A DNA stretch of 64,000 bases from Parachlamydiales bacterium (GCA_041671045.1 JBAZCF010000010.1:62001-126000); one strand, 5' to 3'; shown: positions 35,630-45,391, counted from the stretch's first letter. A program made the numbers and translations. Notes: generated by a model not told the origin, from the letters alone.

Positions 35630-37948
35630 TTAAACTTCTTTTCTTAGTTCAATGACTAGGCCATTTAACAAATTATTTGCTAATTCATGTACAGGAAGAT
35701 CTCCGAATCCCACAGGTAGCACAATGGTATTATCAGCCACATTAGAATCTAGCTTTACTTTTCCTGTAATGGATTTCTCATTGGCAGACAAGCGGACCTT
35801 ATCTCCATCTTTAAGGCTGCGCACCAGCGCTTCTTTTGGATGGATCCTGATAAAAGGTGATTTTGCGAGTTGGATAAGGTGCGGATCATGCTTCATACGT
35901 ACACCACGGTCAAATAATACGCGTGCAAAAGTTGCTTTTAGCCCTTCTTTAGAAGAAGCTGTATCCATCGGGAAAGGCCCTTCAATAGATTCTTTGTGAC
36001 GTATGATTAAACGTTCAGCTTTCAGTTTCTCTGCAAATTGGCTATCCAGTGCTAGAGTGCGTGTATTATCTATTTTTTGTGCGATGAGGGAGAATATTTC
36101 ACCGTCGCTATAAATATCTTTAGGAATATCTTTTCCTGGATGTATCTGTTGAATACGCCCTTCAATATTAATGAAAGAACCTCTCTTTTCAATAAAACAT
36201 AGGGCAGGCAGAACAACATCAGCAGTCTGTGCAGTTTCATTTAGGAAAAGGTCCTGTACGACGAGAAATTGTAGTTTTGAACGGATCGTTTGCCAGTGTT
36301 CTTTTGAGAAGTTAGCCGCGGGGTTGGCTCCTGCAACATATAAAAGGTCCCATCCCGAGCGGGCTGTTTCCTCAAAAACTTTGATTGAATCAAAACCAGG
36401 CTGGTTTGGAGATGTACCTAAGGGGCCGATATCGGGCCTCATCCCTGCTAATCTTGATCCTTGGCTATTTCCCTTCCCCTGCATAATATTTAAGGATAGG
36501 CCCGGAGTCTTATGCTTGGCATTAAGAAGTTCCGCTAGGATAGCTTTGCGCTGCGGATTAGCCAGATATTGGCTTCCGACAAAAATGGCGCCTTTTTTAT
36601 TTGCTTGAAGAAGTTCTGGAAGATGTTTTTTAAGGATATCCACTTCTTGGCCGGGAGTATGTACAATGACATTGTCCAGGTGTTTAGCTATTTCCGGGGC
36701 GAAGTGTCCTATAAATACAACTTTAGCTTTACGGTGGATGGCCTGCCTTAAGCGCAGCCATATGACCGGAAATTCTTCTGTAAGGTCGATTCCACACAAG
36801 ATAGCGTAAGAAAGCTCCTCCGTTTCACCGATGGACATTTCCATTCCCGGAGCGAGACCTTCGTCATCGGCTGCGATTACGGGTGTTCCAACGCGATTAT
36901 CAACGTGGTTTACACCTGCAAATTCACGCATGAGCTTTTGGAATAAGAAATTTTCTTCTGTTGTCAGCGGATTCCCCCCTAATCCTGCAAGTTTTCCGTT
37001 TGCTTTAAACGACTTCATCTTATCCGCAACAAGCTGCAGAGCATTTTCCCAGGTGGTGGGTTCCAACTTGCCATCGCGCCTGACTAAGGGTGTATTGAGG
37101 CGTTCAGGATGATAAACAAATTCGTACCCGAAATACCCTTTATCACAGAGCCATACATCGTTGACGTCTTTGTTTTCTTTAGAACGTGTGCGCACAATCT
37201 CGCCATCGCGGGAGTCGAGATACATACTGCAACCTACAGGACAGAGGGTGCATGTGCTGGGTGTCGCATCGTTATCCCAAGGGCGGGCACGGAAGCGGTA
37301 AACTTTACTTGTCAGGGCACCTACAGGGCAAATTTCTATTGTATTGCCGATGAATTTTGATTCCGCCGGACCGCTGTCGGGTGTGCCCACTTCGGTTTTA
37401 TATCCCCTTTCAATAAACTCCAGGGCGTGGTCTCCAGCTATAACGTCTCCAAATCGAGTGCAGCGTGCACAGGTAATGCAGCGTTCACGGTCTAGCATAA
37501 GCACAGGTCCTAATGCCAGAGCTTTTTTGAAGTGTCTTTTTTCTTCAAAGAATCGGCTTTCACCCGGACCGTATTTTAGGGTTTGATCTTGCAGAGGACA
37601 TTCGCCGCCGCGGTCGCAGATAGGACAGTCCAGGGGGTGATTGATAAGGAGGAGTTCGAGAATGGTCTTCCTGCCCGAAACGGCGCGATTGCTTTGGGTA
37701 ACGACATTCATCCCTTCGGTAGCTTCTAAAGTACAAGAAGCTTGAAGCTTGGGCATTTTTTCCACTTCAACAAGGCACATGCGGCAGGCGCCAAACGGAG
37801 GCATACGGTCGTGATAACAAAAGATAGGGATCTCAATACCTAGCTGCTTGGCAGCGGTATACACGGTAGTCCCTTTCGGCACAGAAATAGGTGTGCCGTC
37901 TATTGTTAGATTGACCATGACGGTCTGTTCTTTTGTTTCTACAGTCAT
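35630..37948 (-). CDS. nuoG: NADH-quinone oxidoreductase subunit G
   Basis: A 772-residue iron-sulfur subunit of the peripheral arm. The N-terminus has the 2Fe-2S ferredoxin motif (FCYHDRMPPFGACRMCLVEV with a later CTLEAT), the His-ligated cluster site (HPLDCPICDRGGECPLQD), the CITCARCTRFG four-cysteine site, and CTLCPVGCSMYL with a downstream Cys for the extra N7-type cluster. The rest is the molybdopterin-oxidoreductase-like domain that no longer binds a cofactor. A single base separates it from nuoF. Confidence 0.97.
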   Translation of the reverse strand: MTVETKEQTVMVNLTIDGTPISVPKGTTVYTAAKQLGIEIPIFCYHDRMPPFGACRMCLVEVEKMPKLQASCTLEATEGMNVVTQSNRAVSGRKTILELLLINHPLDCPICDRGGECPLQDQTLKYGPGESRFFEEKRHFKKALALGPVLMLDRERCITCARCTRFGDVIAGDHALEFIERGYKTEVGTPDSGPAESKFIGNTIEICPVGALTSKVYRFRARPWDNDATPSTCTLCPVGCSMYLDSRDGEIVRTRSKENKDVNDVWLCDKGYFGYEFVYHPERLNTPLVRRDGKLEPTTWENALQLVADKMKSFKANGKLAGLGGNPLTTEENFLFQKLMREFAGVNHVDNRVGTPVIAADDEGLAPGMEMSIGETEELSYAILCGIDLTEEFPVIWLRLRQAIHRKAKVVFIGHFAPEIAKHLDNVIVHTPGQEVDILKKHLPELLQANKKGAIFVGSQYLANPQRKAILAELLNAKHKTPGLSLNIMQGKGNSQGSRLAGMRPDIGPLGTSPNQPGFDSIKVFEETARSGWDLLYVAGANPAANFSKEHWQTIRSKLQFLVVQDLFLNETAQTADVVLPALCFIEKRGSFINIEGRIQQIHPGKDIPKDIYSDGEIFSLIAQKIDNTRTLALDSQFAEKLKAERLIIRHKESIEGPFPMDTASSKEGLKATFARVLFDRGVRMKHDPHLIQLAKSPFIRIHPKEALVRSLKDGDKVRLSANEKSITGKVKLDSNVADNTIVLPVGFGDLPVHELANNLLNGLVIELRKEV

Positions 37949-37949
37949 A

Positions 37950-39248
37950 TTATAAGTAGGGATAAGATACTTTCATTTTTGGATGTCCTTGAGCGTTAGG
38001 GTTACGCTGTATATACATCTCAAACTCATTTTTAAATTCTTTAATAGCGCTTACTACTGGAGGAGCAGCGCCGGCAGCTAATGGACAAAAAGAGTTTTCT
38101 TCCATGTTTTTGCATATTTGCTCGATCACATCCAAATCTCTGTAGGTACCGTGGCCGGCTTCTAATCTTGTAAGCATTTGCACAACCCAACGAGTTCCTT
38201 CGCGGCAAGGGGTACATTTACCACAAGATTCGTTCTGGTAAAACTGCATCAGTCTTAAAGCGACCTTGACCATATCTGCGGTGTCATTCATGACGATAAT
38301 GGAAGCTGTTCCTAAGGCTGAGCCTCTGGCTGCAAGAGTTTCAAATTCCATAGTGATGTCTAGATCGCGGGCCGTCAGGACTGAACAAGAAGATCCTCCG
38401 GGATAACAGGCCTTAAAGGTTGTTCCAGGAAACATTCCACCAGCAGCATCAAGAACTTCGCGCAAAGTAACTCCTAAGGCAAATTCGAAACAGCCCGGTT
38501 TTTGAACATGTCCGCTCACTTGGAATATTTTTGTACCTGTGTTCTTTGGCTTTCCTATACTCTGGTACCATTCGGCGCCATTATTCACGATATGGACAAC
38601 ATTACAAAGTGTCTCGACATTGTTGATGACGGTGGGTTTGCTATAGAGTCCGGCAACGGCAGGAAATGGGGGCTTTAAACGCGGGGTTGCCCGCAACCCT
38701 TCGAGAGAGTTGAGCAGGGCTGTTTCCTCGCCGGCAATGTAGGCTCCTGCACCAGGATGTACAATGATATCTAGAGAATAATCGGATCCGAATAGATTAT
38801 GTCCAAGATACTTCTTACTTTTGGCTTCTTCTACGGCTTTACGCAGTCTTTTCAGTCCTTCAAAATATTCGCCTCTGCAGTAAATAAATGCTTTTTTTGC
38901 ACCTATGGCATAGCTTGCAAGGATCATCCCTTCAATAAGTTGATGCGGATCTTTTTCAATCAGCAATCTATCTTTAAAGGTGCCGGGTTCGCTTTCATCA
39001 CAGTTACAAACTAGGTATTTGGGTAAAGAAGGATCTTTAGGGACAAATCCCCATTTCATCCCTGTGGAGAAACCGGCTCCTCCCCTTCCACGCAAACCAG
39101 ATTGCTTTACTATCTCGATAAGGTCGTTAGGGGCAATATTAGGGATAGCCTTGCGAATAGCCTTATACCCGCCATTTGCTTCATAAGTATCTATCTGCGC
39201 TTGGTTCTCTTTATCGATATTGGCAAGCAGAACGCGTTTCTCAGCCAT
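37950..39248 (-). CDS. nuoF: NADH-quinone oxidoreductase subunit F
   Basis: A 432-residue subunit where NADH binds and passes electrons to FMN and cluster N3. GLRGRGGAGFSTGMKW is the nucleotide loop, YLVCNCDESEPGTFKDR and GAGAYIAGEETALLNSLEG belong to the FMN site, and ESCGKCTPCREG with a later Cys in NSFCPLAAGA ligates the 4Fe-4S cluster. Its start overlaps nuoE by eight bases. Confidence 0.98.
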   Translation of the reverse strand: MAEKRVLLANIDKENQAQIDTYEANGGYKAIRKAIPNIAPNDLIEIVKQSGLRGRGGAGFSTGMKWGFVPKDPSLPKYLVCNCDESEPGTFKDRLLIEKDPHQLIEGMILASYAIGAKKAFIYCRGEYFEGLKRLRKAVEEAKSKKYLGHNLFGSDYSLDIIVHPGAGAYIAGEETALLNSLEGLRATPRLKPPFPAVAGLYSKPTVINNVETLCNVVHIVNNGAEWYQSIGKPKNTGTKIFQVSGHVQKPGCFEFALGVTLREVLDAAGGMFPGTTFKACYPGGSSCSVLTARDLDITMEFETLAARGSALGTASIIVMNDTADMVKVALRLMQFYQNESCGKCTPCREGTRWVVQMLTRLEAGHGTYRDLDVIEQICKNMEENSFCPLAAGAAPPVVSAIKEFKNEFEMYIQRNPNAQGHPKMKVSYPYL

Positions 39249-39756
39249 GCGATCCCCCTAACAATTCAGCCGGACAGGGGTGTCCTGGGCCTTTTTTTGC
39301 TTCTTCAAGGATTTTGTCTAAATCATCCGGATTGACAGGGCCTACGACCTTATCATCCACTATCATCATAGGGGCGCGGTCACATGCGCCAAGGCATTCG
39401 GAAGCAATGACAGTAAATTCTTCATCCTCAGTTGTTCCGCCGGGTGCAATACGTAATTTATGGCACAGTCTTGAAAGCAGACCGTCTCCGCCACGCAGCA
39501 TGCAGGACACATTTTTACAAACGTGAAGGATGTGTTTTCCAGTAGGCTCCTCAAAGAACATGTCGTAAAAAGTGACAACGGCATTGACTTCATTCGGGTC
39601 GATATTGAATAAAGCTGCAACTTCATCTTGAATTTCGCGCGGGAGGTAGCCTTCTTGCATTTGTGCAAGATGTAAAGCAGGAATAAGCGCTGACCTTCTT
39701 TGTGGGTATTGCTTCTGCAGCTCTAAAATTGAATTGCGAATTTCTTCATTTAACAT
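39241..39756 (-). CDS. nuoE: NADH-quinone oxidoreductase subunit E
   Basis: A 171-residue thioredoxin-like 2Fe-2S subunit (cluster N1a) of the NADH module. The four ligands are in VCKNVSCML (Cx4C) and CLGACDRAPMM (Cx3C). The N-terminal helical bundle (QYPQRRSALIPALHLAQMQEGYL) is typical. One base is shared with the nuoD stop. Confidence 0.96.
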   Translation of the reverse strand: MLNEEIRNSILELQKQYPQRRSALIPALHLAQMQEGYLPREIQDEVAALFNIDPNEVNAVVTFYDMFFEEPTGKHILHVCKNVSCMLRGGDGLLSRLCHKLRIAPGGTTEDEEFTVIASECLGACDRAPMMIVDDKVVGPVNPDDLDKILEEAKKGPGHPCPAELLGGSHG

Positions 39757-40961
39757 CAGCGGTCTACATCTCCCAATATTGGATCTACGCTAGCTATAGC
39801 AACAACGACATCTGCAACCATATGTCCCTTCAAAATATCCCTCAAAACTTGAACGTGAGGGAAAGAAGGAGACCTTACCCTTAAGCGGTAGGGTTTATTG
39901 CTACCATCACTGACCAGATAGTATCCTAATTCCCCTCTTGCAGATTCAACACAATTATACACTTCACCTACAGGCGGGTGCATTCCTTCGCTGACCAGTT
40001 TAAATTGGTGAATTACAGCTTCCATGCTGCGCGGTAGTTCATGCCGTGGAGGCAATGCAACTTTCCTATCGTCAATAATGATGGGTCCTGGTTTTAGCTT
40101 TGCAAGTGCTTGTTGAATGATCGAAGCGCTTTGCTGCATTTCTTCCATACGGACCATATAGCGTGCATAGGCATCCCCTTCCGGGAAAACAGGGACATCA
40201 AATGTGTAATTTTCATAGCCTAAGTAGGGATAGACTTTGCGTATGTCATAAGCTACTCCTGCACCGCGTATTACAGGTCCGGTACACATATACTGCTTGC
40301 ATTGCTCTTGATCGATGACTGCAATGCCCTTTAACCGTGTATTCCAAACGTAATTATGTGTTAGGAGGTTGTCCATGTCCTTCCACATGGAGGGAAAAGA
40401 CTTCAGAAAAGCTTTGACGTGATCTTCAAATCCGGGATTAAGGTCCCGCGCTATCCCTCCGACACGCCAAAAGGTAGGGAACATTCTAGCGCCAGAGACT
40501 TCCTCGAATAGGTCCATAATCTTTTCACGTTCAGCAAAGCAATACATGAAAATGGAGGACATATTAAGTTCTAGAGCACTGGTTCCTAGCCAAATGAGAT
40601 GGCTTGAAATACGGGCTAACTCCAGCAAGATCAAACGGATTGTCTGGGCTCTCTCAGGCACTTCAATCTGCATTAATTTTTCTACTGTAGAGGCATAAGC
40701 CTCTTCTTCTGCAGGGCCGGAGAGATAATCTAGACGATCGACAAGAGTGAAGACCTGATGATAGCTGCGAGTTTCACATTCCTTTTCGACCCCAGTATGG
40801 AGATAACCAATGACAGGCTCAACCGAGACGACAAGCTCGCCGTCAAGATGTAGAACGAGCCTGAGTACACCATGCGTTGATGGATGCTGAGGACCAAGGT
40901 TAAGCTCCATGATCTCATCAGAAAGGCCTAATTCGGTAGGATTATTTGTACTTTTTGACAT
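39756..40961 (-). CDS. nuoD: NADH-quinone oxidoreductase subunit D
   Basis: A 401-residue subunit of the quinone-reducing module related to the large subunit of NiFe hydrogenases. GPQHPSTHGVLRLVLHLDGE carries the quinone-contacting His, and GYLHTGVEKECETRSYHQVFTLVDRLDYLS, RAIRVILLELARIS-type helix (here TIRLILLELARISSH) and ESARGELGYYLVSDGSNKPYRLRVRSPSF follow. It ends at LGDVDR, the normal C-terminus. It overlaps nuoC by 20 bases. Confidence 0.97.
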   Translation of the reverse strand: MSKSTNNPTELGLSDEIMELNLGPQHPSTHGVLRLVLHLDGELVVSVEPVIGYLHTGVEKECETRSYHQVFTLVDRLDYLSGPAEEEAYASTVEKLMQIEVPERAQTIRLILLELARISSHLIWLGTSALELNMSSIFMYCFAEREKIMDLFEEVSGARMFPTFWRVGGIARDLNPGFEDHVKAFLKSFPSMWKDMDNLLTHNYVWNTRLKGIAVIDQEQCKQYMCTGPVIRGAGVAYDIRKVYPYLGYENYTFDVPVFPEGDAYARYMVRMEEMQQSASIIQQALAKLKPGPIIIDDRKVALPPRHELPRSMEAVIHQFKLVSEGMHPPVGEVYNCVESARGELGYYLVSDGSNKPYRLRVRSPSFPHVQVLRDILKGHMVADVVVAIASVDPILGDVDR

Positions 40962-41466
40962 AAGGGATTATTTCTGATGGAACTTTGGGTTTAACATTAT
41001 GTTTAAATTCTACTGACTCTTCTGTCAGGGCATAATCTCGTCTCAATGGATGTCCTTTCCAGTCGTCAGGCATCAGGATGCGTTTTAATTGGGGGTGGCC
41101 CTCAAATAAAACTCCAAAAAGATCGTATAATTCTCTTTCATACCAATTGGCGCCTATCCAAAGATCTGTCACAGAAGGTAAAGGCTCTTCCCTGTCGACA
41201 GAAACAACGACCCGAATTCTCTCATAGTTGGTTGGATTAAAAAGCCAATAGACCACTTTTGTATGCTTATGGGGCTGTATGTAGTCGACTCCGGTCAAGT
41301 CCATCAATACTTCGAAACCATTTGCTGCCTGTTTTAAAGCTGACAAGGCTTTTTTAAGCTGATCTTTTTTTACGTGAATTGTTGTCTCGCCGCGAAACTC
41401 TACGATCTGAAATGAGTTTTCGCCTAGTTCCTGCTTGAGTTTCTCTACTGCTTCAATGGTATTCAT
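40942..41466 (-). CDS. nuoC: NADH-quinone oxidoreductase subunit C
   Basis: A 174-residue subunit of the peripheral arm, separate from nuoD here (fused in enterobacteria). WIGANWYERELYDLFGVLFEGHPQLKRILMPDDWKGHPLRRDY is the family signature. It binds NuoD and supports the quinone module; no cofactor. Overlaps nuoB by four bases. Confidence 0.96.
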   Translation of the reverse strand: MNTIEAVEKLKQELGENSFQIVEFRGETTIHVKKDQLKKALSALKQAANGFEVLMDLTGVDYIQPHKHTKVVYWLFNPTNYERIRVVVSVDREEPLPSVTDLWIGANWYERELYDLFGVLFEGHPQLKRILMPDDWKGHPLRRDYALTEESVEFKHNVKPKVPSEIIPYVKKYK

Positions 41467-41960
41467 AAGTTTTTTTCACCCGGTTCCCAAGCAAAAACAT
41501 TTTCGTTTCTAATTTTCTTTTGCAGCATTATTAAAGCATCAATCAACGCCTCAGGGCGTGGCGGGCACCCGGCCAAATACACATCGACGGGAACTAGTTT
41601 ATCAACCCCCTGTACAATGGCATAGTTGTTGTAAATCCCGCCGGTAGAGGAACAATCCCCCATCGCAATGACCCATTTAGGGTCTAACATCTGATCGTAT
41701 ACCGTCTTTAAAACAGGAGCCATTTTTTGGCTTACCCGTCCAGCTACAATCATCACATCGCTTTGTCTAGGGGATGCACGAAAGACTTCTGCACCAAACC
41801 GAGCGAGATCATAGCGTGCAGATGCTGTGGTCATCATCTCGATTGCGCAACAAGCTAATCCGAATTGCGCAGGCCATAGCGAATTAGCCCTAGCCCAGTT
41901 AATAAGTTTTTCTAGAGGCGCCACTAAAAAAGGCGTTTTCTCTTTTGGCGTCATTCCCAT
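41463..41960 (-). CDS. nuoB: NADH-quinone oxidoreductase subunit B
   Basis: A 165-residue subunit that ligates the terminal cluster N2, which hands electrons to quinone. The tandem cysteines are in GLACCAIEMM, with the others in GDCSSTGG and AGCPPRPEAL. DLARFGAEVFRASPRQSDVMIVAG is also diagnostic. Its start lies inside the end of nuoA (10-base overlap). Confidence 0.97.
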   Translation of the reverse strand: MGMTPKEKTPFLVAPLEKLINWARANSLWPAQFGLACCAIEMMTTASARYDLARFGAEVFRASPRQSDVMIVAGRVSQKMAPVLKTVYDQMLDPKWVIAMGDCSSTGGIYNNYAIVQGVDKLVPVDVYLAGCPPRPEALIDALIMLQKKIRNENVFAWEPGEKNL

Positions 41961-42304
41961 TGCAATCCCCCTTTACGCCAGATATATGTCAGTCCCACAA
42001 GTAAAGCTGCTAAGAAAAAAGTCATTTCATAGAAAGCAAAAGCACCGATTTGTTTTCCAACAACAGCCCAGGGATATAGAAAAATCACTTCAACATCGAA
42101 CACTAGAAATATCAGTGCGACAAGATAGTATCTCAGCGGAAATCTTTTTTGGAGCAGGTGCGTCTGTGTTTGTATACCCGATTCATAGGGCATAAATTTT
42201 ACAGTATTTTTGCGCGAAGGAAATAGTGAGGTTGCCCCCAGAATGACCAGCGTAAGCAGCAGCACAAAACCGAAGTATAAATAGACAGGAAAATAATCGC
42301 CCAA
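41951..42304 (-). CDS. nuoA: NADH-quinone oxidoreductase subunit A
   Basis: A 117-residue, three-helix subunit and first gene of the operon. KFMPYESGIQTQTHLLQKRFPLRYYLVALIFLVFDVEVIFLYPWA is the family core (conserved Glu in the YESG loop and in FDVEV). The start appears to be TTG at 42304, about seven bases after a GAGGG ribosome binding site; no ATG fits. Confidence 0.93.
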   Translation of the reverse strand: MGDYFPVYLYFGFVLLLTLVILGATSLFPSRKNTVKFMPYESGIQTQTHLLQKRFPLRYYLVALIFLVFDVEVIFLYPWAVVGKQIGAFAFYEMTFFLAALLVGLTYIWRKGGLQWE

Positions 42305-42337
42305 ATTTGCCCTCTGAATTTCCTTGTTTTGCTCTCG

Positions 42338-42366
42338 TCATAACAATTGACGCTAGAGAAAGTCAA
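42338..42366 (-). promoter_or_regulatory. nuoA: Candidate promoter of the nuo operon
   Basis: On the minus strand TTGACT (42361-42366) and TTATGA (42338-42343) are separated by 17 bases, 34 bases ahead of the nuoA start. This fits a housekeeping sigma factor consensus. The match at -10 is imperfect. Confidence 0.5.
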
Positions 42367-42401
42367 TATTTATTTCTAAATTGCATAGGGAAATGCTTGG
42401 A

Positions 42402-42430
42402 AAGAGGGTGCGTATAAACCGCCCCCTCTT
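42402..42430 (-). terminator. Hairpin after the MOMP-like gene
   Basis: AAGAGGGTGCG and CGCCCCCTCTT form an 11-bp stem with one mismatch around TATAAAC. It lies just after the porin stop on the minus strand and before the nuo promoter. It lacks a strong U-tract. Confidence 0.45.
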
Positions 42431-42437
42431 AAAATCC

Positions 42438-43517
42438 TTAGTATGACAAAGCAGCAGACAGTGTTACACCATCAAAACCTAAATCGTTAGTTCCCCCACG
42501 TGTATGAAGATGTCCATACCATTGTGAATGCTCCCAAGCCAGTCTCATTTCAAATTCAGAATCGCACTCAAAGAAATCTACAGTTTGCAGCCAAGAAATA
42601 CCTACAGCAAAATCAGATACGATTTGCCAGAAGTGGTTAGAATTCTTAAAAGAAAATGTACTGTTGGAAATTTGGACAAATGGTGCCGCAGCAAATGTTG
42701 TTATCGCGTTGGAATTGGAAAAATAATTTTTCTGACGTGCGCGGCTATACAACAATGTGCCATTAGCTTTTCCAAAAAGACTAAATCCACTGCATAGATC
42801 CCAGGATAAATTTACTCCTATCTCAGGCCCTACTCCTCGATAATTATTGGTAGTAATGCTATTGCTTTGGCTAATCGTAACGCTAGTGGTAAAAAATGGG
42901 CTTTGCGATGGGCTAAAGGAGAAGGCTGGAGCTCGAGCTCTTATTTTCTGGTTAATACGGGCAGCTCTAACACCTGCAAGAAAGCTCCAGTTGAAACCGC
43001 TATTTGTGCAATACAAAGGTGATCTGAGGAGCGCATCAACAGAGTCAAAAGTTAATCTCCAGGATCCTGTAGCCAGAAGTCCAGGAGTCTGTTCTCTATG
43101 TCCGGATGCTTTACCGGGAATGTGTGTCCAATTTAGAAACAGATTCCATCCATCCGCAGTAAATTCATATCCTAACCCAAAACGGTAGCCAAGCCTCCAA
43201 TCAAAATGATATCTGCTTGTATGCGTAGTTGTATCTGCTTGCTGAGTTACGTTTAGTCCCTCAGCCCCTAAGACTGTTGCTAGGGTAGAAGAAGTTGTAA
43301 TATCATAATCCAAGCCTTGTTGACGGGCCGTCCAATATAACAGGTCTGCGCTAAAGGTCGCTTTGCCGAAGAAATCGTCGCATAATGCGCAATCGTTTGC
43401 TACATAGTTATTGCAGCAAGGGTAGGTGTCATCAAAGTAATCGCCTTGTAGTTGGGTTGTAAATAGGGATACACATCCTGTTAGAATAAAGCCCAATCCC
43501 TTAAGTAGGTATTTCAT
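42438..43517 (-). CDS. Legionella-MOMP-like outer-membrane porin
   Basis: A 359-residue porin with a signal peptide (KYLLKGLGFILTGCVSLFTTQLQG). The mature protein opens with a Cys-rich stretch (CCNNYVANDCALCDDFFG, around residues 31-48), then the strand phrase FSADLLYWTARQQGLDYDI seen in Legionella-type major outer-membrane proteins of environmental chlamydiae. Strands such as FDWRLGYRFGLGYEF and GVGPEIGVNLSWDLCSGFSLFGKANGTLLYSR follow, and it ends on the aromatic-tailed strand FDGVTLSAALSY. The Cys could form envelope disulfides. Start at 43517 has AAGGAAAT upstream; a longer frame to 43580 is not needed. Confidence 0.85.
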   Translation of the reverse strand: MKYLLKGLGFILTGCVSLFTTQLQGDYFDDTYPCCNNYVANDCALCDDFFGKATFSADLLYWTARQQGLDYDITTSSTLATVLGAEGLNVTQQADTTTHTSRYHFDWRLGYRFGLGYEFTADGWNLFLNWTHIPGKASGHREQTPGLLATGSWRLTFDSVDALLRSPLYCTNSGFNWSFLAGVRAARINQKIRARAPAFSFSPSQSPFFTTSVTISQSNSITTNNYRGVGPEIGVNLSWDLCSGFSLFGKANGTLLYSRARQKNYFSNSNAITTFAAAPFVQISNSTFSFKNSNHFWQIVSDFAVGISWLQTVDFFECDSEFEMRLAWEHSQWYGHLHTRGGTNDLGFDGVTLSAALSY

Positions 43518-43701
43518 TGCAATTTCCTTGTTTTTGCATTCATTCTTGAGCAAACTAAATACAACTAATAATTTCGTCAATTAATTTCTTCATTATCTCT
43601 CTGAGAAAGAACTTGCGCTTTAATTTAATGGAATAGATAATAACTCATTACTTTTAATAAAAAATTTTACTTTTTCACTTTTAAAACTTAGGTATAATTT
43701 A

Positions 43702-45033
43702 ATGGAATTGAAAAGTCTTCTCGAATACTTCAATCATCATTTCACGCTTTTTGCCATTTTTCCTGCCATGATCCTGGTAGGGCTCTACCTTTCATTCAAA
43801 CTACGTTTTGTTCAAATCTTCAAACTCAAAAAAAGTTTTGCATCACTAATTAAATCCAATAGCTCCGAAGAAGGCACTATCAGTCGATTTGAAGCGATTT
43901 CAGCCGTGCTAGCGGGTAATTTCGGAACGGGCAACATTTCCGGTATGGCAGTAGCTATAGCTACAGGCGGCCCCGGCGCCTTGGTTTGGATGTGGATCAT
44001 GGCATTTTTCGGCACAGTGATTCAATACGCTAGCTGTATTTTGGGAGTTAGCTATAGACATAAGACTTCTGCTTCAGAGTTTGCGGGAGGTCCTATGTAC
44101 TATCTTAGAGACGGCTTAGGATACAATAAACTTGCAGCCTTGTTCGCTATATTCACTCTTTTTGGTGCTATTACTGTAGGAAATTTTGTCCAGATCAACT
44201 CCGTCGTGCTCCCTCTGCAAAAAATGGGATTCGATCCTCTGTTATGCGGATTTGCAATGGCTGCTTTGGTTGGCATTGTCATTTTGGGGGGGATCAAGCG
44301 GCTTGCATCCTTTGCTTCCTATATCGTTCCTTTCAAAGCTGTTATCTACTTAGCCGCAGCGCTTATTATCATCTTTTTTAATCTCGATAAATTAGGTCCC
44401 GCTTTCAAAACTATGTTTGAACATGCTTTTGGTTTATCTTCTGTTGCAGGCGGCGTCATGGGCGTTAGCGTGCTGAAGGCAATGACAACAGGCTTTGACC
44501 GCGGCTTATTTGCGACTGATACAGGTACAGGCATAGTGCCGATTTTGCAGGCGAATGCACGTTCTGAACACCCTGTAATGGACGGAATTGCAACTTTAGC
44601 GGCTCCCTTGATGGTAATGATCGTCTGTACGGCAACAGGACTTGTTTTAATCATGACAGGTGCGTGGCTTGAGCCTGGGCTTCAAAGCACTAATATGGTA
44701 ACACATGCCTTCACTACAGGGTTAGGAACTTCTTTTGGCGGATATATCGTTATTTTCTCCCTCATTCTGTTTGCATATACGACGATTTTAGCTTGGTCCT
44801 ATTGCGGAGAAAAGGCAGTGGAATTCCTTGTGGGCCAAAAATATGCTTACTGGTTCCGCTACTTTTACATTGCTTTGGTTCCTGTGGGCTGCATCATCTA
44901 TTTGGACTTAGTATGGATATTAGCCGACATTTCTATCACACTTATGTTATTCATCAATTTAGTGGGCGTGGTTGGGTTGTCCAAACATGTCATTACATCT
45001 AGCAAAGAATTTAATAAGGCAGAAAATGCTTAG
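43702..45033 (+). CDS. Sodium:alanine (AGCS) symporter
   Basis: A 443-residue transporter of the alanine/glycine:cation symporter family with about eleven membrane segments. AVLAGNFGTGNISGMAVAIATGGPGALVWMW, SEFAGGPMYYLRDGLG, GFDRGLFATDTGTGIVPI and the C-terminal AYTTILAWSYCGEKAVEFL are family motifs. It would import alanine or glycine with Na+ or H+ from the host cell. A TATAAT box ends only four bases before the ATG; if it is the -10 element the transcript would be almost leaderless. Confidence 0.93.
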   Translation: MELKSLLEYFNHHFTLFAIFPAMILVGLYLSFKLRFVQIFKLKKSFASLIKSNSSEEGTISRFEAISAVLAGNFGTGNISGMAVAIATGGPGALVWMWIMAFFGTVIQYASCILGVSYRHKTSASEFAGGPMYYLRDGLGYNKLAALFAIFTLFGAITVGNFVQINSVVLPLQKMGFDPLLCGFAMAALVGIVILGGIKRLASFASYIVPFKAVIYLAAALIIIFFNLDKLGPAFKTMFEHAFGLSSVAGGVMGVSVLKAMTTGFDRGLFATDTGTGIVPILQANARSEHPVMDGIATLAAPLMVMIVCTATGLVLIMTGAWLEPGLQSTNMVTHAFTTGLGTSFGGYIVIFSLILFAYTTILAWSYCGEKAVEFLVGQKYAYWFRYFYIALVPVGCIIYLDLVWILADISITLMLFINLVGVVGLSKHVITSSKEFNKAENA

Positions 45034-45391
45034 CGGGATAAAAGAATCTATTTCAAATATTAACTATGGAATGAATATTCGTTCCGTAGTTTTATTAGTT
45101 CCATGCGTGTCTTTGTTTATTCGGTATGTAAAAGTAAATGAATTCAAGAGGCAGTGTCATGCTAACCCGGATAAATTTAATGAGTTGAATGATCGCATCA
45201 CCAAAGATTATCTTTGCCATCTTATCGGTTCGACGATTCAAGGATTGTGTTTATCCATCTTGCTAGTGCAATCTATAGGTACACCATGGATATCTATTCC
45301 CTGGCTGTGTTCTATCTATGAGATCAACACTTCGTTAGTTCCTTGGAGCACATTAAGCTATACCCCATCTTCAGGACAAAGTGCTAACTAA
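45026..45391 (+). CDS. Small hypothetical membrane protein
   Basis: A 121-residue protein whose ATG lies inside the last codons of the symporter gene (eight-base overlap), with AAGG at a good distance, so it is translationally coupled to it. It has two hydrophobic segments, around IRSVVLLVPCVSLFIRYV and HLIGSTIQGLCLSILLV. The family is not recognised. Its 3' end overlaps the convergent ABC permease by four bases. Possibly an accessory of the symporter; this is only positional inference. Confidence 0.6.
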   Translation: MLSGIKESISNINYGMNIRSVVLLVPCVSLFIRYVKVNEFKRQCHANPDKFNELNDRITKDYLCHLIGSTIQGLCLSILLVQSIGTPWISIPWLCSIYEINTSLVPWSTLSYTPSSGQSAN

